Shown: positions 8,480 through 18,579, counted from the first letter of the stretch. The stretch: 64,000 bases of DNA from Stieleria varia (GCF_038443385.1 NZ_CP151726.1:5580001-5644000), one strand, 5' to 3'. Notes: a model not told the origin generated them from the sequence alone. A program made the numbers and translations.

Positions 8480-10042
8480 TCAGATTTCCTCGGACATGGC
8501 CGGAGTCCAATCCATCGGCGGAGGCGAATCAATAACGATGGGCTCCGCGTGTGAAACCTCCGACATCAACACCGTCGGAGTTCCACGCGACCATCCTCCA
8601 CCCAGTGAGCGAAACAGCTCAATCAGATTGCTCGCGATCTGTCCCTGGGCGATCGCCAACTGGTCTTGCTGAATCAACACCTGTGACTGCAGAACGTACA
8701 CTCGCCCGAAATCGATCGCTCCTTCGGAATACAACGTTTCGGATTTCTCAACCGCGTCGGACGCGCCTCGGACGGACTGAAACAATGAATCCGCGCGATC
8801 GAAACTCAGGATGAATGCCACCTGTGCGTCCTCGGCCTCCTGAGTCGCTTTCAACACCGATGCGTGGTACGCATTGCACATCGCTCTGAAAGCAGCTTTC
8901 TCGGCAACGACATTGTTCTTGATCCGACCGTAGTTGAGCAGGTTCCAACTGAAGTTCGGTGAGATGGCTGCCGTGTGTCCCGCCGAACTGATCAAATCAC
9001 CAAAATCCTCGGCTGCAAATCCCAGATTGCCGGTCAAACTGATGTGTGGATAAAACTCCGATTCCGCGATGCCGATTCGAGCCGACTGTGCCGCTAACTC
9101 ACGTTCGGTTCGTCGAACGTCAGGACGTCGACGCAGTAGGTCCGCCGGAATACCAAACGCCAGATTGTGAGGCGGATGCGGAATCTGACCGGTGAAGCCG
9201 ATTTCGTCCATCAGATCCGCAGGAGGACGGCCAAGCAACACGCAGAGACGATGGTTGGCCTTTCGACGGGCAATCTCCAATGACGGTAATACGGCTTCGG
9301 TCTGTCCCACGTTCGTCTCTGCTTGTGCAATGTCGAGCCCCGTTGCCAGACCGGCCTGCTTCTTTTTCTCCGCCAACTCCAACGTACGCCTTTGCACCGC
9401 AAGATTCTTTTGGGCGATCGCCATGCGGTTCTCAAGTGTTCGTATCTCGACATATGCCTGAGCAACCTCTGCCAACATCAACACCCGTGCTTCATCATAG
9501 GCGGCGCAAGTCGCATCCAGACTCGCGTCGGCAGACTCAACCGCTCGTCGATACCTGCCCCAGAAATCCAGCTCCCAAGCAGCGTTGAGTCCCACCGTCC
9601 AACTATCCGGAAACAGATTGGGCTGAAAGACACCTGGAAAGGCAAAGAAGTTGGGCGTTACCGAACTGAGCCTGGACTTGCTGTACACGCCGTCCAGTGA
9701 TTGCGACTGTGGAAACAGATTTCCGGACGCGATGTCTCGACGCGCGCGTGCCTCAATGATCCTCTCCCCCGCTTCTCGTAGCGTAAAATTCTGGTGCAGC
9801 GACTGCCCGATCAAGTTTTCGAGAACGGGATCGTTGAAATGGCTCCACCAACTCCCAAGCTGAGCCGGCTCACCCTGTGACCGAACGTGGTCCGACATCG
9901 ACCAGTTCGGAGATACCGGAGTCGCAGGTCGATGGTAGTTCGGACCGACCATGCAACCGCCCAGCAGAACCATCGACAGGGCACCCAATGCCAGCAAAGT
10001 GCCAGCAAGAGATGCATTCGTCTTAGTCGGTATTGCAAGCAT
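8480..10042 (-). CDS. TolC/NodT-family outer-membrane efflux lipoprotein
   Basis: A 520-aa outer-membrane factor of the type that pairs with RND or ABC exporters. ATG 10042 gives a lipoprotein signal peptide ending in LLGGC, with lipidated Cys30, followed by the family's usual MVGPNYHRP mature N-terminus; earlier in-frame starts would put about 70 unconserved residues before the signal. The two long repeated halves typical of the fold are visible, including the segments SLHQNFTLREA and GLATGLDIAQAETN and the motif LRRRPDVRRTERELAAQSARIGIAESEFYPHIS region around the middle. It is on the same strand as the PKS operon, 249 bases upstream. No inner-membrane pump or adaptor gene is in the window, so its partner and any link to export of the PKS product are open. 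Confidence 0.9.
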   Translation of the reverse strand: MLAIPTKTNASLAGTLLALGALSMVLLGGCMVGPNYHRPATPVSPNWSMSDHVRSQGEPAQLGSWWSHFNDPVLENLIGQSLHQNFTLREAGERIIEARARRDIASGNLFPQSQSLDGVYSKSRLSSVTPNFFAFPGVFQPNLFPDSWTVGLNAAWELDFWGRYRRAVESADASLDATCAAYDEARVLMLAEVAQAYVEIRTLENRMAIAQKNLAVQRRTLELAEKKKQAGLATGLDIAQAETNVGQTEAVLPSLEIARRKANHRLCVLLGRPPADLMDEIGFTGQIPHPPHNLAFGIPADLLRRRPDVRRTERELAAQSARIGIAESEFYPHISLTGNLGFAAEDFGDLISSAGHTAAISPNFSWNLLNYGRIKNNVVAEKAAFRAMCNAYHASVLKATQEAEDAQVAFILSFDRADSLFQSVRGASDAVEKSETLYSEGAIDFGRVYVLQSQVLIQQDQLAIAQGQIASNLIELFRSLGGGWSRGTPTVLMSEVSHAEPIVIDSPPPMDWTPAMSEEI

Positions 10043-10330
10043 GAGCGTCGGATTCCGTCCCGAATGTTTTTGTCGATCAACCGCTATTCTCAGATTCTTC
10101 GACACAACGGAATTCGAAACGCCAATTCGTGCAGCGTAAAACGCGCAACCCGCACCAGCGGAAATCCTTGACAGCACCGCTCCGTGAGCACCGTCAACAA
10201 CGATTGACGCACCCTGTAATGGAATTCGCCCGAATTCCCCGCCCCATCGCATTTCTGGCGAAAACCACTTCGCCAGATCAAGGATGCTGCGTTACGTGCG
10301 ACTCGACGACTTGAGTTCTCCCCCGCTAGC
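10043..10330. repeat. gene-free gap with two short hairpins
   Basis: A perfect hairpin has TCTGGCGAA at 10254-10262 and TTCGCCAGA at 10269-10277 (9-bp arms, 6-base loop). A palindrome GGAATTCG..CGAATTCC lies at about 10221-10238. Both sit downstream of the PHP-phosphatase gene and upstream of the efflux gene, both transcribed leftward. The TCTGGCGAA half resembles the arms of the repeat at 21097-21151, so this looks like a degenerate copy of the same planctomycete palindrome. No T-run follows, so a rho-independent terminator is not supported. Confidence 0.5.
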
Positions 10331-11197
10331 TCAACGTTGCGAATGAGCGACCAGCGATTGACGGGCAACCGAGATGGGCACGGTCATCCGTTTGCGATCC
10401 AGAAAAAACGACAACTCCTGATATCCCACGGATTCGAGCAAGTCCATCGCGTCCAAGTAGCCGTCGCCGACTCGGCCCGGTTCGTGTGCATCCGCTCCGA
10501 TCACCACGGGGATCCCACGCTGCAGCATTTCACTCAGCATGGCAGGAAAAGGATTCATTTCTTGGATGCGTTTGTTAACGCCAGATGTGTTCAACTCCAT
10601 CGCCAATCCCGTCTTTGCGATTCGATCGAGCGTTCTGCAAATCTCTGGCAAGATTCGCTGTGGGTCCCAGGCTTCCGCCGTTTGATTCTTGATCAAGTCC
10701 GGGTGCGAGATGCAATCGAACAGCCCTGTCTCTGCTGCGTCCGCGAGTCTGCGGAAATAGTTGACTTGATTCTCAAACGGATCATCCAGCCAGTACTTCG
10801 CTACGTACTCGGGGACTTGAGGGTGAACCGATCCGATCACGTAGTGAAACGCGTTCTCGCTGATCTGCTTTTCCAAGAACGATTCGTAGCCCGGAAAGAA
10901 ATCGGCTTCGATCCCCATCCGCACATCGACCCGCCCCGCCCATTGCTGCTTAGCCGCTTCGATGATCTCGACGTATTGGTCAAACTCATCCAGTCCCATT
11001 CGCACGTGAGCGGAGAAACCGTCGGGCATCGGATTGTGGCAAGTAATCGTCAAACCTTTCAGACCGCGCTGAAAAGCCACCGCGGCGTACTCCGTCGGCA
11101 TCCCAGTGGCGTGCTTACACAGCGGCGTGTGAGAATGCGTCTCGTAAAGACACGGCTGAATAAGATTCGACTCAATGATGGGGTCGTCTGAAGTCAT
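10331..11197 (-). CDS. PHP-domain histidinol-phosphatase-like phosphoesterase
   Basis: A 288-aa protein of the PHP (polymerase and histidinol phosphatase) superfamily, close in size and motif order to the HisJ/HisK-type histidinol-phosphate phosphatase that makes L-histidinol. The start at ATG 11197 puts the metal-binding HxH (His21, His23 in the segment YETHSHTPL) near the N-terminus, as is usual; a longer reading frame to 11464 carries unconserved sequence overlapping a repeat. Other metal ligands are visible as GIEADFFPG, GSVHPQ, DCISHPDLI and a C-terminal GADAHEP. It is monocistronic as far as can be seen, with no other histidine gene nearby. Some PHP proteins of this group act on other phosphate esters, so the substrate is an inference from the family. 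Confidence 0.85.
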   Translation of the reverse strand: MTSDDPIIESNLIQPCLYETHSHTPLCKHATGMPTEYAAVAFQRGLKGLTITCHNPMPDGFSAHVRMGLDEFDQYVEIIEAAKQQWAGRVDVRMGIEADFFPGYESFLEKQISENAFHYVIGSVHPQVPEYVAKYWLDDPFENQVNYFRRLADAAETGLFDCISHPDLIKNQTAEAWDPQRILPEICRTLDRIAKTGLAMELNTSGVNKRIQEMNPFPAMLSEMLQRGIPVVIGADAHEPGRVGDGYLDAMDLLESVGYQELSFFLDRKRMTVPISVARQSLVAHSQR

Positions 11198-11758
11198 GCT
11201 AGATCGATGCGTTGTGTCGTGTTCGGTGAGCGGGTGAGCGTCCACCAGCAGTCTAACGGCACGTCCAATCGCGAAAAGGGCAGGGTCGTCTCCTTGAGCG
11301 ATAGCTGAGCGTTGAGTGAGCCAATAGACGTAAGAAAGCGTCCCGCTCAACGTAGATCCGCCCCAGGCGTTTGGCGGTGTCATACGCCCTGAGCCGCTGG
11401 CCGTCAGGCCACGGGTCTTGCGCACTGGAATGGACGCAGATTGGCAAGAAAACAGCCTGCGCATATCAGCCGCAACGCGATAGCGTCCGGTTCTCCGCCT
11501 GTAATCGGGAACCGGACGCTATCGCGTTCCGGCTAACGAACAATCTGGGCCAGCGAGTGATTTATCTTGCGATCCATTGTTTGCGTGACGAATCTCCGTC
11601 AACTGCCTCATTGCCGTAAAGGTGCACCGGCGAGCAAAAAAGTAGAGCTTGCGGATGGATATCCGCCAATCAACTACACCGGCGAGCGTCCTTGGGTTAA
11701 AGTGTTTGCGGGTCAAGAAAAACTTCAAATTGCACCGACTTGCGAAGAGTGTATCACC
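11198..11758. other. 561-base gene-free region between divergent genes
   Basis: This region separates the leftward PHP-phosphatase from the rightward sulfatase and should hold both promoters. It carries the hairpin repeat at 11474-11528. Near 11628-11695 the string accggcgagc occurs twice about 55 bases apart (11628 and 11680), flanking gcggatggatatccgcc, itself a small palindrome. No convincing coding sequence is seen; reading frames in it overlap the repeat. Confidence 0.45.
11474..11528. repeat. perfect 20-bp-stem hairpin repeat (copy 1)
   Basis: The left arm AACGCGATAGCGTCCGGTTC (11474-11493) is the exact reverse complement of 11509-11528, with a 15-base loop. The pairing continues outward (AGCCG / CGGCT) with a C-C mismatch. 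A diverged copy is nested in another palindrome at 34574-34624, so it is a dispersed element rather than a gene-specific terminator. Confidence 0.85.
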
Positions 11759-13336
11759 ATGAACCGGACTTCTTTTCTTCATAATTCTATGCTTCGAGTC
11801 CTCGCGTTTTTGTTTGCCGTCAGCAATCTTTCTGGCACGACGATATCGGCTCAAGACGAGCTGCCGGCGACGCCCAAACGCGACGGCGTCAAGCCTCGTA
11901 ACGTCGTTTTCGTGCTGACCGATGACCACCGCTATGACGCCATGGGATTCATGGGGCACCCGTTCTTGGAGACGCCACACTTGGACTCCTTGGCATCCAA
12001 CGGCGTGCACCTCAAGAACGCGTTTGTCACCACCTCGCTTTGTTCACCCAGTCGGGCGTCGATCCTAACGGGCTTGTACACGCACAAGCACCGAGTGATC
12101 GACAACAACCGGAACGTTCCCGACGGAACGCTATTCTTTCCACAGTACTTGCAACGCGCCGGATACTCGACTGCGTTCATCGGCAAGTGGCACATGGGCG
12201 GCCACCACGATGACCCGCGTCCAGGATTCGATCATTGGATCAGCTTCCGTGGCCAAGGAAACTATCTGCCTCCAGGGCCGAACTACACACTCAATTTCAA
12301 CGGCAAACGAGTCAAGCAGAAGGGCTACATCACCGATGAGTTGACCGACTACGCGGTGGAGTGGTTGCAGGCACAGCAAAATAGCGACAAGCCGTTCTTT
12401 CTGTACCTTTCCCACAAGGCTGTCCACTCGAACTTCACTCCCGCCGAGCGGCACGAGAATCGGTACGCCGATGCCGACCTGAGTTTCTTGCCACGTGGCA
12501 AAGACATCTCAGCCGAAAAGGACGCGCCACGATGGGTACGCGACCAACGCAACAGTTGGCACGGGATTGATTTCTCCTATCACAGCGATAAAGGTCTCGA
12601 CTACTTGTACCGCCGCTACTGCGAGTCACTGCTGGCTGTCGACGACAGCGTCGGTCGCGTTCTGGATCAACTCAAGAAAATGGGGATCCACGATGAAACC
12701 CTCGTCATCTACATGGGCGACAACGGTTTCATGTGGGGCGAACACGGCTTGATCGACAAACGTGTCTCCTATGAAGCCTCCATTCGTGTCCCGATGATGA
12801 TGCAGTGTCCTGAGCTCTACGAAGGCGGCAAGGTGGTGGAGAAAGTGATTGGCAACATCGACATCGGCCCGACCATCATGCACGCCGCAGGAATCGAGAC
12901 GCCGAAGTACATGGACGGTCGCAGTTTCCTGGAATTGCCCAACCATCCCGAAATGGATTGGCGTGACTACTTCTTGTACGTTTACTACTGGGAAAAAAAC
13001 TTCCCACAATCACCAACCCAGTTTGCGTTGCGTGGCGATCGATTCAAGTACATCACGTACTACGGTTTGTGGGACGTCGACGAGCTTTATGATCTGAAAT
13101 CCGATCCAGGCGAAATAAACAACCTGATCAACAACGCTGAGTACCAGTCGGTGGCCAAGGAGATGGAAGAACGCTTGTACCAGATGCTGGGCGACGCTGG
13201 TGGAATGGACATCCCAATGAACCAGCCGGCTGGCAAATCCATGAACTTACGTTGGAGAGAGAAGGGCGGTGAGGAAGCGGCTGATTTTCCGCAATCCATC
13301 GTCGTGGACGAACCGACCAACAAACAAGCAAAGTAG
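11759..13336 (+). CDS. secreted sulfatase (alkaline phosphatase superfamily, type I)
   Basis: A 525-aa arylsulfatase-family enzyme that hydrolyses sulfate esters, probably of algal or other marine glycans. ATG 11759 gives a signal peptide (hydrophobic stretch MLRVLAFLFAVSNLSG) and has GAAGAG about ten bases upstream; a longer frame from 11567 is not needed. Metal ligands DD55-56 (VLTDDHRYD), the C-S-P-S-R formylglycine motif at Cys95, GKWHMGGHH and a C-terminal MGDNGFMWGEHG with the metal ligands are all present, so it should be active if a formylglycine-generating enzyme is available. The next gene starts 54 bases downstream on the same strand, so it may be co-transcribed with the hydroxyacid dehydrogenase and permease. 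The actual substrate cannot be read from the sequence. Confidence 0.93.
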   Translation: MNRTSFLHNSMLRVLAFLFAVSNLSGTTISAQDELPATPKRDGVKPRNVVFVLTDDHRYDAMGFMGHPFLETPHLDSLASNGVHLKNAFVTTSLCSPSRASILTGLYTHKHRVIDNNRNVPDGTLFFPQYLQRAGYSTAFIGKWHMGGHHDDPRPGFDHWISFRGQGNYLPPGPNYTLNFNGKRVKQKGYITDELTDYAVEWLQAQQNSDKPFFLYLSHKAVHSNFTPAERHENRYADADLSFLPRGKDISAEKDAPRWVRDQRNSWHGIDFSYHSDKGLDYLYRRYCESLLAVDDSVGRVLDQLKKMGIHDETLVIYMGDNGFMWGEHGLIDKRVSYEASIRVPMMMQCPELYEGGKVVEKVIGNIDIGPTIMHAAGIETPKYMDGRSFLELPNHPEMDWRDYFLYVYYWEKNFPQSPTQFALRGDRFKYITYYGLWDVDELYDLKSDPGEINNLINNAEYQSVAKEMEERLYQMLGDAGGMDIPMNQPAGKSMNLRWREKGGEEAADFPQSIVVDEPTNKQAK

Positions 13337-13390
13337 CTGATCACCTATCCGCATTGTTTTTTCTTTCCTCTCTATTCAACATTCGCATCC

Positions 13391-14365
13391 GTGAAGCCCA
13401 AAGTCTTTTTAACCCGTCAACTGCCTCCCGAGCCCATGAAGCGTCTCGCCGAACAGGCGGACCTGACCGTGAATCCACACGATCGGTACCTCACGAAGGC
13501 GGAGATCATTGACGGCATTCGCGGCGTCGATGGCTTGCTCTGCTTGCTCACCGACACGATCGACGGAGAGATCATGGACGCGAATCCGGATTTGAAAGTG
13601 ATCGCAAATTTTGCCGTCGGCTACAACAATATCGATGTCGCCGCGGCCACACAGCGAAAGATCCCCGTCACCAACACGCCCGGCGTCCTGACCGACTCCA
13701 CGGCCGACATGGCATGGGCGCTCTTGATGGCTGCAGCTCGTCGGGTGGCCGAAGGAGACCGATTTGTACGCACACGTCAGTGGGGCGGCTGGGGGCCGTT
13801 GCAGTTCATGGGGACAGAAGTCACCGGGGCAACGCTCGGCTTGATCGGAATGGGCCGAATCGCACAAGCCGTTGCGAAGCGTGCCGCCGGTTTCAACATG
13901 CCGGTCATCTATTGGAACCGAACGCGACTGAGCGCAGCCGACGAACAACGCTTGGATGTTCAATACCGCAGCTTCGATGAAGTGCTTCGTAGCAGCGACT
14001 ACGTTTCCATCCACGTCGCTCTGTGCGATGAAACGCGTCACCTGATCGGCCGACGCGAACTGAGTTTGATGAAACCCACCTCAACCATCATCAACACCGC
14101 TCGCGGCCCGGTGATCGACGAAAAAGCGTTGGTGGTCGCATTGCAAGACGGAACGATTCAATCGGCCGGTCTGGACGTCTACGAAAACGAACCGCAGTTG
14201 GAGCCAGAACTGTACGACATGGACAACGTCGTCATCGCCCCCCACCTCGGCAGCGCGACCGTCGCCACGCGAACCAAGATGGGAAACATGGCTGTCGAAA
14301 ACTGCCTCGCAGTGTGCAACGGCAACCGACCGCCCAATCTCGTCAACCCTGACATCTATGCTTGA
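13391..14365 (+). CDS. D-isomer-specific 2-hydroxyacid dehydrogenase (glyoxylate/hydroxypyruvate reductase-like)
   Basis: A 324-aa NAD(P)-dependent dehydrogenase that interconverts a 2-oxoacid and the D-2-hydroxyacid. The Rossmann signature [11 protein letters not shown] is at about 150-160, and the catalytic triad is Arg238 in NTARG, Glu267 in ENEP and His285 in APHLGSAT, as in glyoxylate reductases (GyaR/GRHPR). The start is GTG 13391, with no earlier in-frame candidate that keeps the normal N-terminus ([11 protein letters not shown]). Its last 8 bases overlap the lactate-permease-family gene, implying translational coupling. Together they suggest handling of glycolate, glyoxylate or lactate, possibly from breakdown products freed by the upstream sulfatase pathway (inference). 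Confidence 0.92.
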   Translation: MKPKVFLTRQLPPEPMKRLAEQADLTVNPHDRYLTKAEIIDGIRGVDGLLCLLTDTIDGEIMDANPDLKVIANFAVGYNNIDVAAATQRKIPVTNTPGVLTDSTADMAWALLMAAARRVAEGDRFVRTRQWGGWGPLQFMGTEVTGATLGLIGMGRIAQAVAKRAAGFNMPVIYWNRTRLSAADEQRLDVQYRSFDEVLRSSDYVSIHVALCDETRHLIGRRELSLMKPTSTIINTARGPVIDEKALVVALQDGTIQSAGLDVYENEPQLEPELYDMDNVVIAPHLGSATVATRTKMGNMAVENCLAVCNGNRPPNLVNPDIYA

Positions 14366-16055
14366 ATCACTTTCGGGCCTGCTGGCGTTCACACCAATCC
14401 TGGTGGTCGGCATTCTGCTGGTCGGCCTACGCTGGCCGGCGGCGAAAGCCATGCCGCTGGCCTACCTGAGCGTCGTCTTACTAGGAGCGTTTGTGTGGCG
14501 GATAGAATTTGCCCAGATCGCAGCGGCTTCGCTGGGCGGATTGGTCGTCACCGCACAATTGTTGTTCATCATTTTCGGCGCGATCCTGTTGCTCAACACG
14601 CTCAGTGAAAGCGGTGCGTTGGCTGTCATCCGGCGCGGCTTTACCGACATCTCGCCCGACCGGCGGGTGCAAGTCATCATCATCGCATGGCTGTTCGGAT
14701 CGTTCATCGAAGGCAGCGCGGGCTTCGGAACTCCCGCCGCCGTTTGCGTTCCGCTGCTGGTCGGCCTCGGGTTTCCCGCCAAATCGGCCGTCGTCAGCGG
14801 AATGCTGATCCAGTGCACGCCCGTCTCCTTTGGTGCCGTGGGCACGCCGATCCTGGTGGGAGTCAACAACGGGCTATCGGGCAAATCGATCGTGACGCAG
14901 TACGCAAGCCAAACCTTGGGACTCGACCCAAGTGACCTGACCACGATCCTGCACACGATCGGCGCCCGTGTCGCGCTCACTCATGCCATCGTGGGGACGT
15001 TGATTCCATTGATCTTGGTTTGTGTCATGACACGGTTCTTTGGCCCACAGCGTCGCCTTGCCGATGGACTGCGTGTCTGGCGTTTCGCACTTTGTGCAGC
15101 CGTGGCGATGACGATCCCATCGGCGTTGATCGCTCGTTTCCTCGGCCCTGAGTTTCCTTCGCTGCTGGGGGCGCTGGCGGGATTGTCCATCATGATCCCG
15201 ATCGCGAAACGAGGTTGGTTGCTGCCGAATGAACCGGCATGGGATTTTGTCGCACCGGAGCAGTGGCCCGACGACTGGAACGGTAACGTTGAGATTCAAC
15301 CCCAAGAACCACAGACTCGCCTGCCGCTTTGGCTCGCGTGGACGCCGTATGTCTTGGTGGCAGCGCTATTAGTAATGACTCGCCTGCCTCAATTGCCGTT
15401 GGGACTTTGGCTCAGATCGATCAAGCTACCGAGTGATCCCGAAACGACCGCAGCGATGTTCGGCTCGACGGTCGACATCAAACCCGTCGAGATTCTGTAC
15501 TTACCTGGTTTTCTATTCATTGTGGTGTGTATCGTCACCGCGTTGCTGCACCGCATGCGTTACCCGGCGATCCGCACGGCGGTGATCAAATCGACCAAGA
15601 TGGTTTCGGCAGCATCGATCGCCCTACTGTTTGCGGTGCCGATGGTCCAAGTGTTCATTCACAGCGACGGCGGTGCGAGCGGATGGGAATCGATGCCCAA
15701 GACACTTGCCACGGGAGTCTCTCAGATCGTCGGTGGCGCGTGGCCGGCGATTGCGCCGACGGTGGGTGGTTTTGGTGCTTTTGTGGCGGGCAGCAACACC
15801 ATCAGCAACATGATGTTTTCGCTTTTCCAATTCCAAGTTGCCTTGGACATCGGCGTCGATCCACTATGGATCGTGTCGATGCAAGCCGTCGGTGGCGCGG
15901 CGGGAAACACGATCTGCGTCCACAACGTCGTCACAGCATGTGCCGTCGTCGGCTTGGTGGGTCGCGAAGGAGACATCATCCGCATCACCGCCCCGGTCTT
16001 CCTTTACTACGTCACCGCCGCCGCTCTGATCGGCATCATCGCCCTCGCCATCTAG
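14358..16055 (+). CDS. L-lactate permease family transporter (LctP/LldP)
   Basis: A 565-aa polytopic inner-membrane protein, matching the length of LldP/GlcA carriers (about 550-560 aa) that import L-lactate or glycolate with protons. Many hydrophobic helices alternate through the whole length. The family's conserved core is visible: [16 protein letters not shown] near 115-130, [14 protein letters not shown] near 153-166, and the C-terminal [18 protein letters not shown] followed by [14 protein letters not shown]. Its ATG lies inside the hydroxyacid dehydrogenase gene, and the pairing with that enzyme favours a 2-hydroxymonocarboxylate substrate. A tRNA follows about 250 bases downstream. Confidence 0.93.
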   Translation: MLESLSGLLAFTPILVVGILLVGLRWPAAKAMPLAYLSVVLLGAFVWRIEFAQIAAASLGGLVVTAQLLFIIFGAILLLNTLSESGALAVIRRGFTDISPDRRVQVIIIAWLFGSFIEGSAGFGTPAAVCVPLLVGLGFPAKSAVVSGMLIQCTPVSFGAVGTPILVGVNNGLSGKSIVTQYASQTLGLDPSDLTTILHTIGARVALTHAIVGTLIPLILVCVMTRFFGPQRRLADGLRVWRFALCAAVAMTIPSALIARFLGPEFPSLLGALAGLSIMIPIAKRGWLLPNEPAWDFVAPEQWPDDWNGNVEIQPQEPQTRLPLWLAWTPYVLVAALLVMTRLPQLPLGLWLRSIKLPSDPETTAAMFGSTVDIKPVEILYLPGFLFIVVCIVTALLHRMRYPAIRTAVIKSTKMVSAASIALLFAVPMVQVFIHSDGGASGWESMPKTLATGVSQIVGGAWPAIAPTVGGFGAFVAGSNTISNMMFSLFQFQVALDIGVDPLWIVSMQAVGGAAGNTICVHNVVTACAVVGLVGREGDIIRITAPVFLYYVTAAALIGIIALAI

Positions 16056-16214
16056 GCGTGTGCCGATGCTGTGTCCCGGCTTCGGCCTCACCTCTCCCCC
16101 TGCGTTTTGCTCCAAATCGCCAGCAAGTCCCCCATCCTGGTGCAGTCTGCTCAAGCTGCCTCATCGAAATACCGATGAACTTCCCCATCGCCGGCAAAAA
16201 ACGCGTGAACCCAA

Positions 16215-17159
<945 letters not shown>

Positions 17160-17281
17160 GTTGGGGACATACCACTATGCCGCGATCGCTTAGGCAGCGT
17201 GAGCACGATTCTTGTGTCGATGGTGGTTCTTAATCTTGGTCGTCATCTGTCCTGAGTCGCGGATGCGACGGCAGCATAAAG

Positions 17282-17391
17282 CATGGGGCGTGAGCCCCAT
17301 GGGGTACCACATAACCGCTCCTGAAAAGCCGCGAAGGTGGCGACAGATTCGTCACGGCATCCCGCACAATCTGTCGCCGCCTTCGCGGCTT
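17282..17391. repeat. two hairpins in a gene-free stretch (17170-17635)
   Basis: CATGGGGC and GCCCCATG form an 8-bp stem at 17282-17301. A larger hairpin pairs 17326-17349 with 17368-17391 (23 of 24 bp, 18-base loop; arm begins AAGCCGCGAAGG). A copy of the motif ATGCTCTGTCCCCATTC, related to the RAYT-flanking repeats, lies at about 17603-17619. No gene is seen between the integrase remnant and the antitoxin. Confidence 0.7.
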
Positions 17392-17635
17392 GGCTTGAAT
17401 CGTTGCGAAAATCGTTGCGAAATGAGACCTGGGACTGGCGTCCCAGGCTTTACGCTTCCGCCGCCTCCGCGGCTCTCGATAGCGGGAGCGCAAGCCAATG
17501 GCGAGCACACTACATCACATCAAACAAATGCAGTTGCGGCCCATTCTGAGCAGTCGCGCACGCTGATTCACCGAAACTGGAAGGCTCAACCACTCCAGGA
17601 AAATGCTCTGTCCCCATTCTCCGAATCCAGCTTGC

Positions 17636-17660
17636 ATTGTACAGCAGATTGCTGTACAAT
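17636..17660. promoter_or_regulatory. perfect palindrome, likely operator of the toxin-antitoxin operon
   Basis: ATTGTACAGCA (17636-17646) and TGCTGTACAAT (17650-17660) are perfect 11-bp arms around a GAT spacer, 38 bases before the antitoxin ATG. Ribbon-helix-helix antitoxins of TacA type repress their own operon by binding palindromes in this position, so an autoregulatory operator is likely (inference from position and symmetry). Confidence 0.7.
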
Positions 17661-17698
17661 GTTCCGAGGCCAATCACACCTGCCAAGTGGAGTCGGAC

Positions 17699-17977
17699 AT
17701 GCCAGGAACGAAGAGTGACGCTCGACTGAACTTTCGAATTAACAGCGAACTGAAGAAAACCATCGAGGACGCTGCTGCTCAGACGGGGCAAACAGTCAGT
17801 GACTTTGCCGTATCGACGCTCATTCAGGTTTCCCGCAAAATCCTGATGGATGAGCAGGTCACTCAACTCACTGAGCGTGATCGTCAACTTTTCGCTGAGA
17901 TGCTTGATGACGAATCGACCAAGCCAAACGCAGCACTTCTGAAGGCTGCCAAGCAATACAAGAAGCAGGTCGGTTGA
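17699..17977 (+). CDS. TacA-like DUF1778 antitoxin (ribbon-helix-helix)
   Basis: A 92-aa protein with an N-terminal ribbon-helix-helix (residues about 8-50: ARLNFRINSELKKTIEDAA.. then TVSDFAVSTLI) and a charged C-terminal tail that in TacA-type antitoxins wraps the acetyltransferase toxin. ATG 17699 is preceded by GGAG at 17688-17691 and places the RHH at the usual distance from the N-terminus; a longer frame from 17603 would include the operator palindrome and is rejected. The stop TGA shares one base with the ATG of the toxin (TGATG), so translation is coupled. It should neutralise the toxin and, with it, repress the operon through the palindrome at 17636-17660. Confidence 0.9.
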   Translation: MPGTKSDARLNFRINSELKKTIEDAAAQTGQTVSDFAVSTLIQVSRKILMDEQVTQLTERDRQLFAEMLDDESTKPNAALLKAAKQYKKQVG

Positions 17978-18492
17978 TGCCGAACTGGACAATCGTGCGA
18001 TTGGACAAATCACATGATCGCACTGGCTTCGCTTGCGGCAATGACAATCTCGGCGAGTGGATCAAGAGTCGGGCGAGTCAGTTTGACCGACGGGACTTGT
18101 CTCGAACTTACGTGGCTACCCGACCGGGCGAGTTTGCCGTCTGTGGTTACTACGCCATCTCGACACATCGTGTTGTCTACGGGGACATGCCTGCGTCTGA
18201 ATCGAGAGGGCTTCCTCGAATGGACGTTCCTGTCGTCCTTCTTGGTCGCCTCGCAGTTGATCAGTCAAGCCAGGGGCAAGGACTTGGTGGATTCTTGCTC
18301 ATTGATGCTTTGCGGCGAGCACTGCACATCTCTGAACAAGTTGGGATTCGAGCGGTAGAAGTTGACGCTATCGATGATTCCGCTCAATCGTTTTATCTCA
18401 AGTTTGGCTTTCGTTCGTTGCTCGATGACCCTCGACATCTCATGATGCCGATGCACGAAATACGAAAACTGAAACTTGATCCGTTACCGTAA
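17977..18492 (+). CDS. TacT-like GNAT toxin (tRNA-acetylating type)
   Basis: A 171-aa GCN5-related N-acetyltransferase. The family toxin acetylates the amino group of aminoacyl-tRNA with acetyl-CoA and stops translation. Seen here: the acetyl-CoA pyrophosphate loop QSSQGQGLGG at about 96-105, the preceding strand LLGRLAVD, and Tyr140 in SFYLKFGF at the position of the catalytic tyrosine of TacT-type toxins. The length fits the family (about 160-175). The start is ATG 17977, overlapping the antitoxin stop. Position in an accessory region next to an integrase remnant fits horizontal transfer. Metabolic GNATs share the fold, but the DUF1778 partner makes a toxin role much more likely. Confidence 0.9.
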   Translation: MPNWTIVRLDKSHDRTGFACGNDNLGEWIKSRASQFDRRDLSRTYVATRPGEFAVCGYYAISTHRVVYGDMPASESRGLPRMDVPVVLLGRLAVDQSSQGQGLGGFLLIDALRRALHISEQVGIRAVEVDAIDDSAQSFYLKFGFRSLLDDPRHLMMPMHEIRKLKLDPLP

Positions 18493-18529
18493 ATTCGATC
18501 CTCAGCCACCGTAAACTATTCTTCTAAGC

Positions 18530-18579
18530 AGAACTAACGGGGACACAGCACTCTAGAACTAACGGGGACACAGCACTCT
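18530..18579. repeat. two tandem 25-base repeats upstream of the RAYT gene
   Basis: The unit AACTAACGGGGACACAGCAC (core) occurs at 18530-18554 and again at 18555-18579. Its complement-like core GTGCTCTGTCCCC occurs on the other side of the transposase gene at 19868-20033 in the opposite orientation, as expected of REP-like repeats served by a RAYT. Confidence 0.8.

Noticed and set aside
10254-10277. Rho-independent terminator of the PHP-phosphatase gene
   Set aside because: The hairpin is perfect but not followed by a T-run on the relevant strand, and it resembles a dispersed repeat.
10253-11464. Long N-terminal extensions of the efflux lipoprotein (to 10252) and PHP phosphatase (to 11464)
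   Set aside because: The extensions read through hairpin repeats, and internal ATGs give a lipoprotein signal and a normal HxH position.
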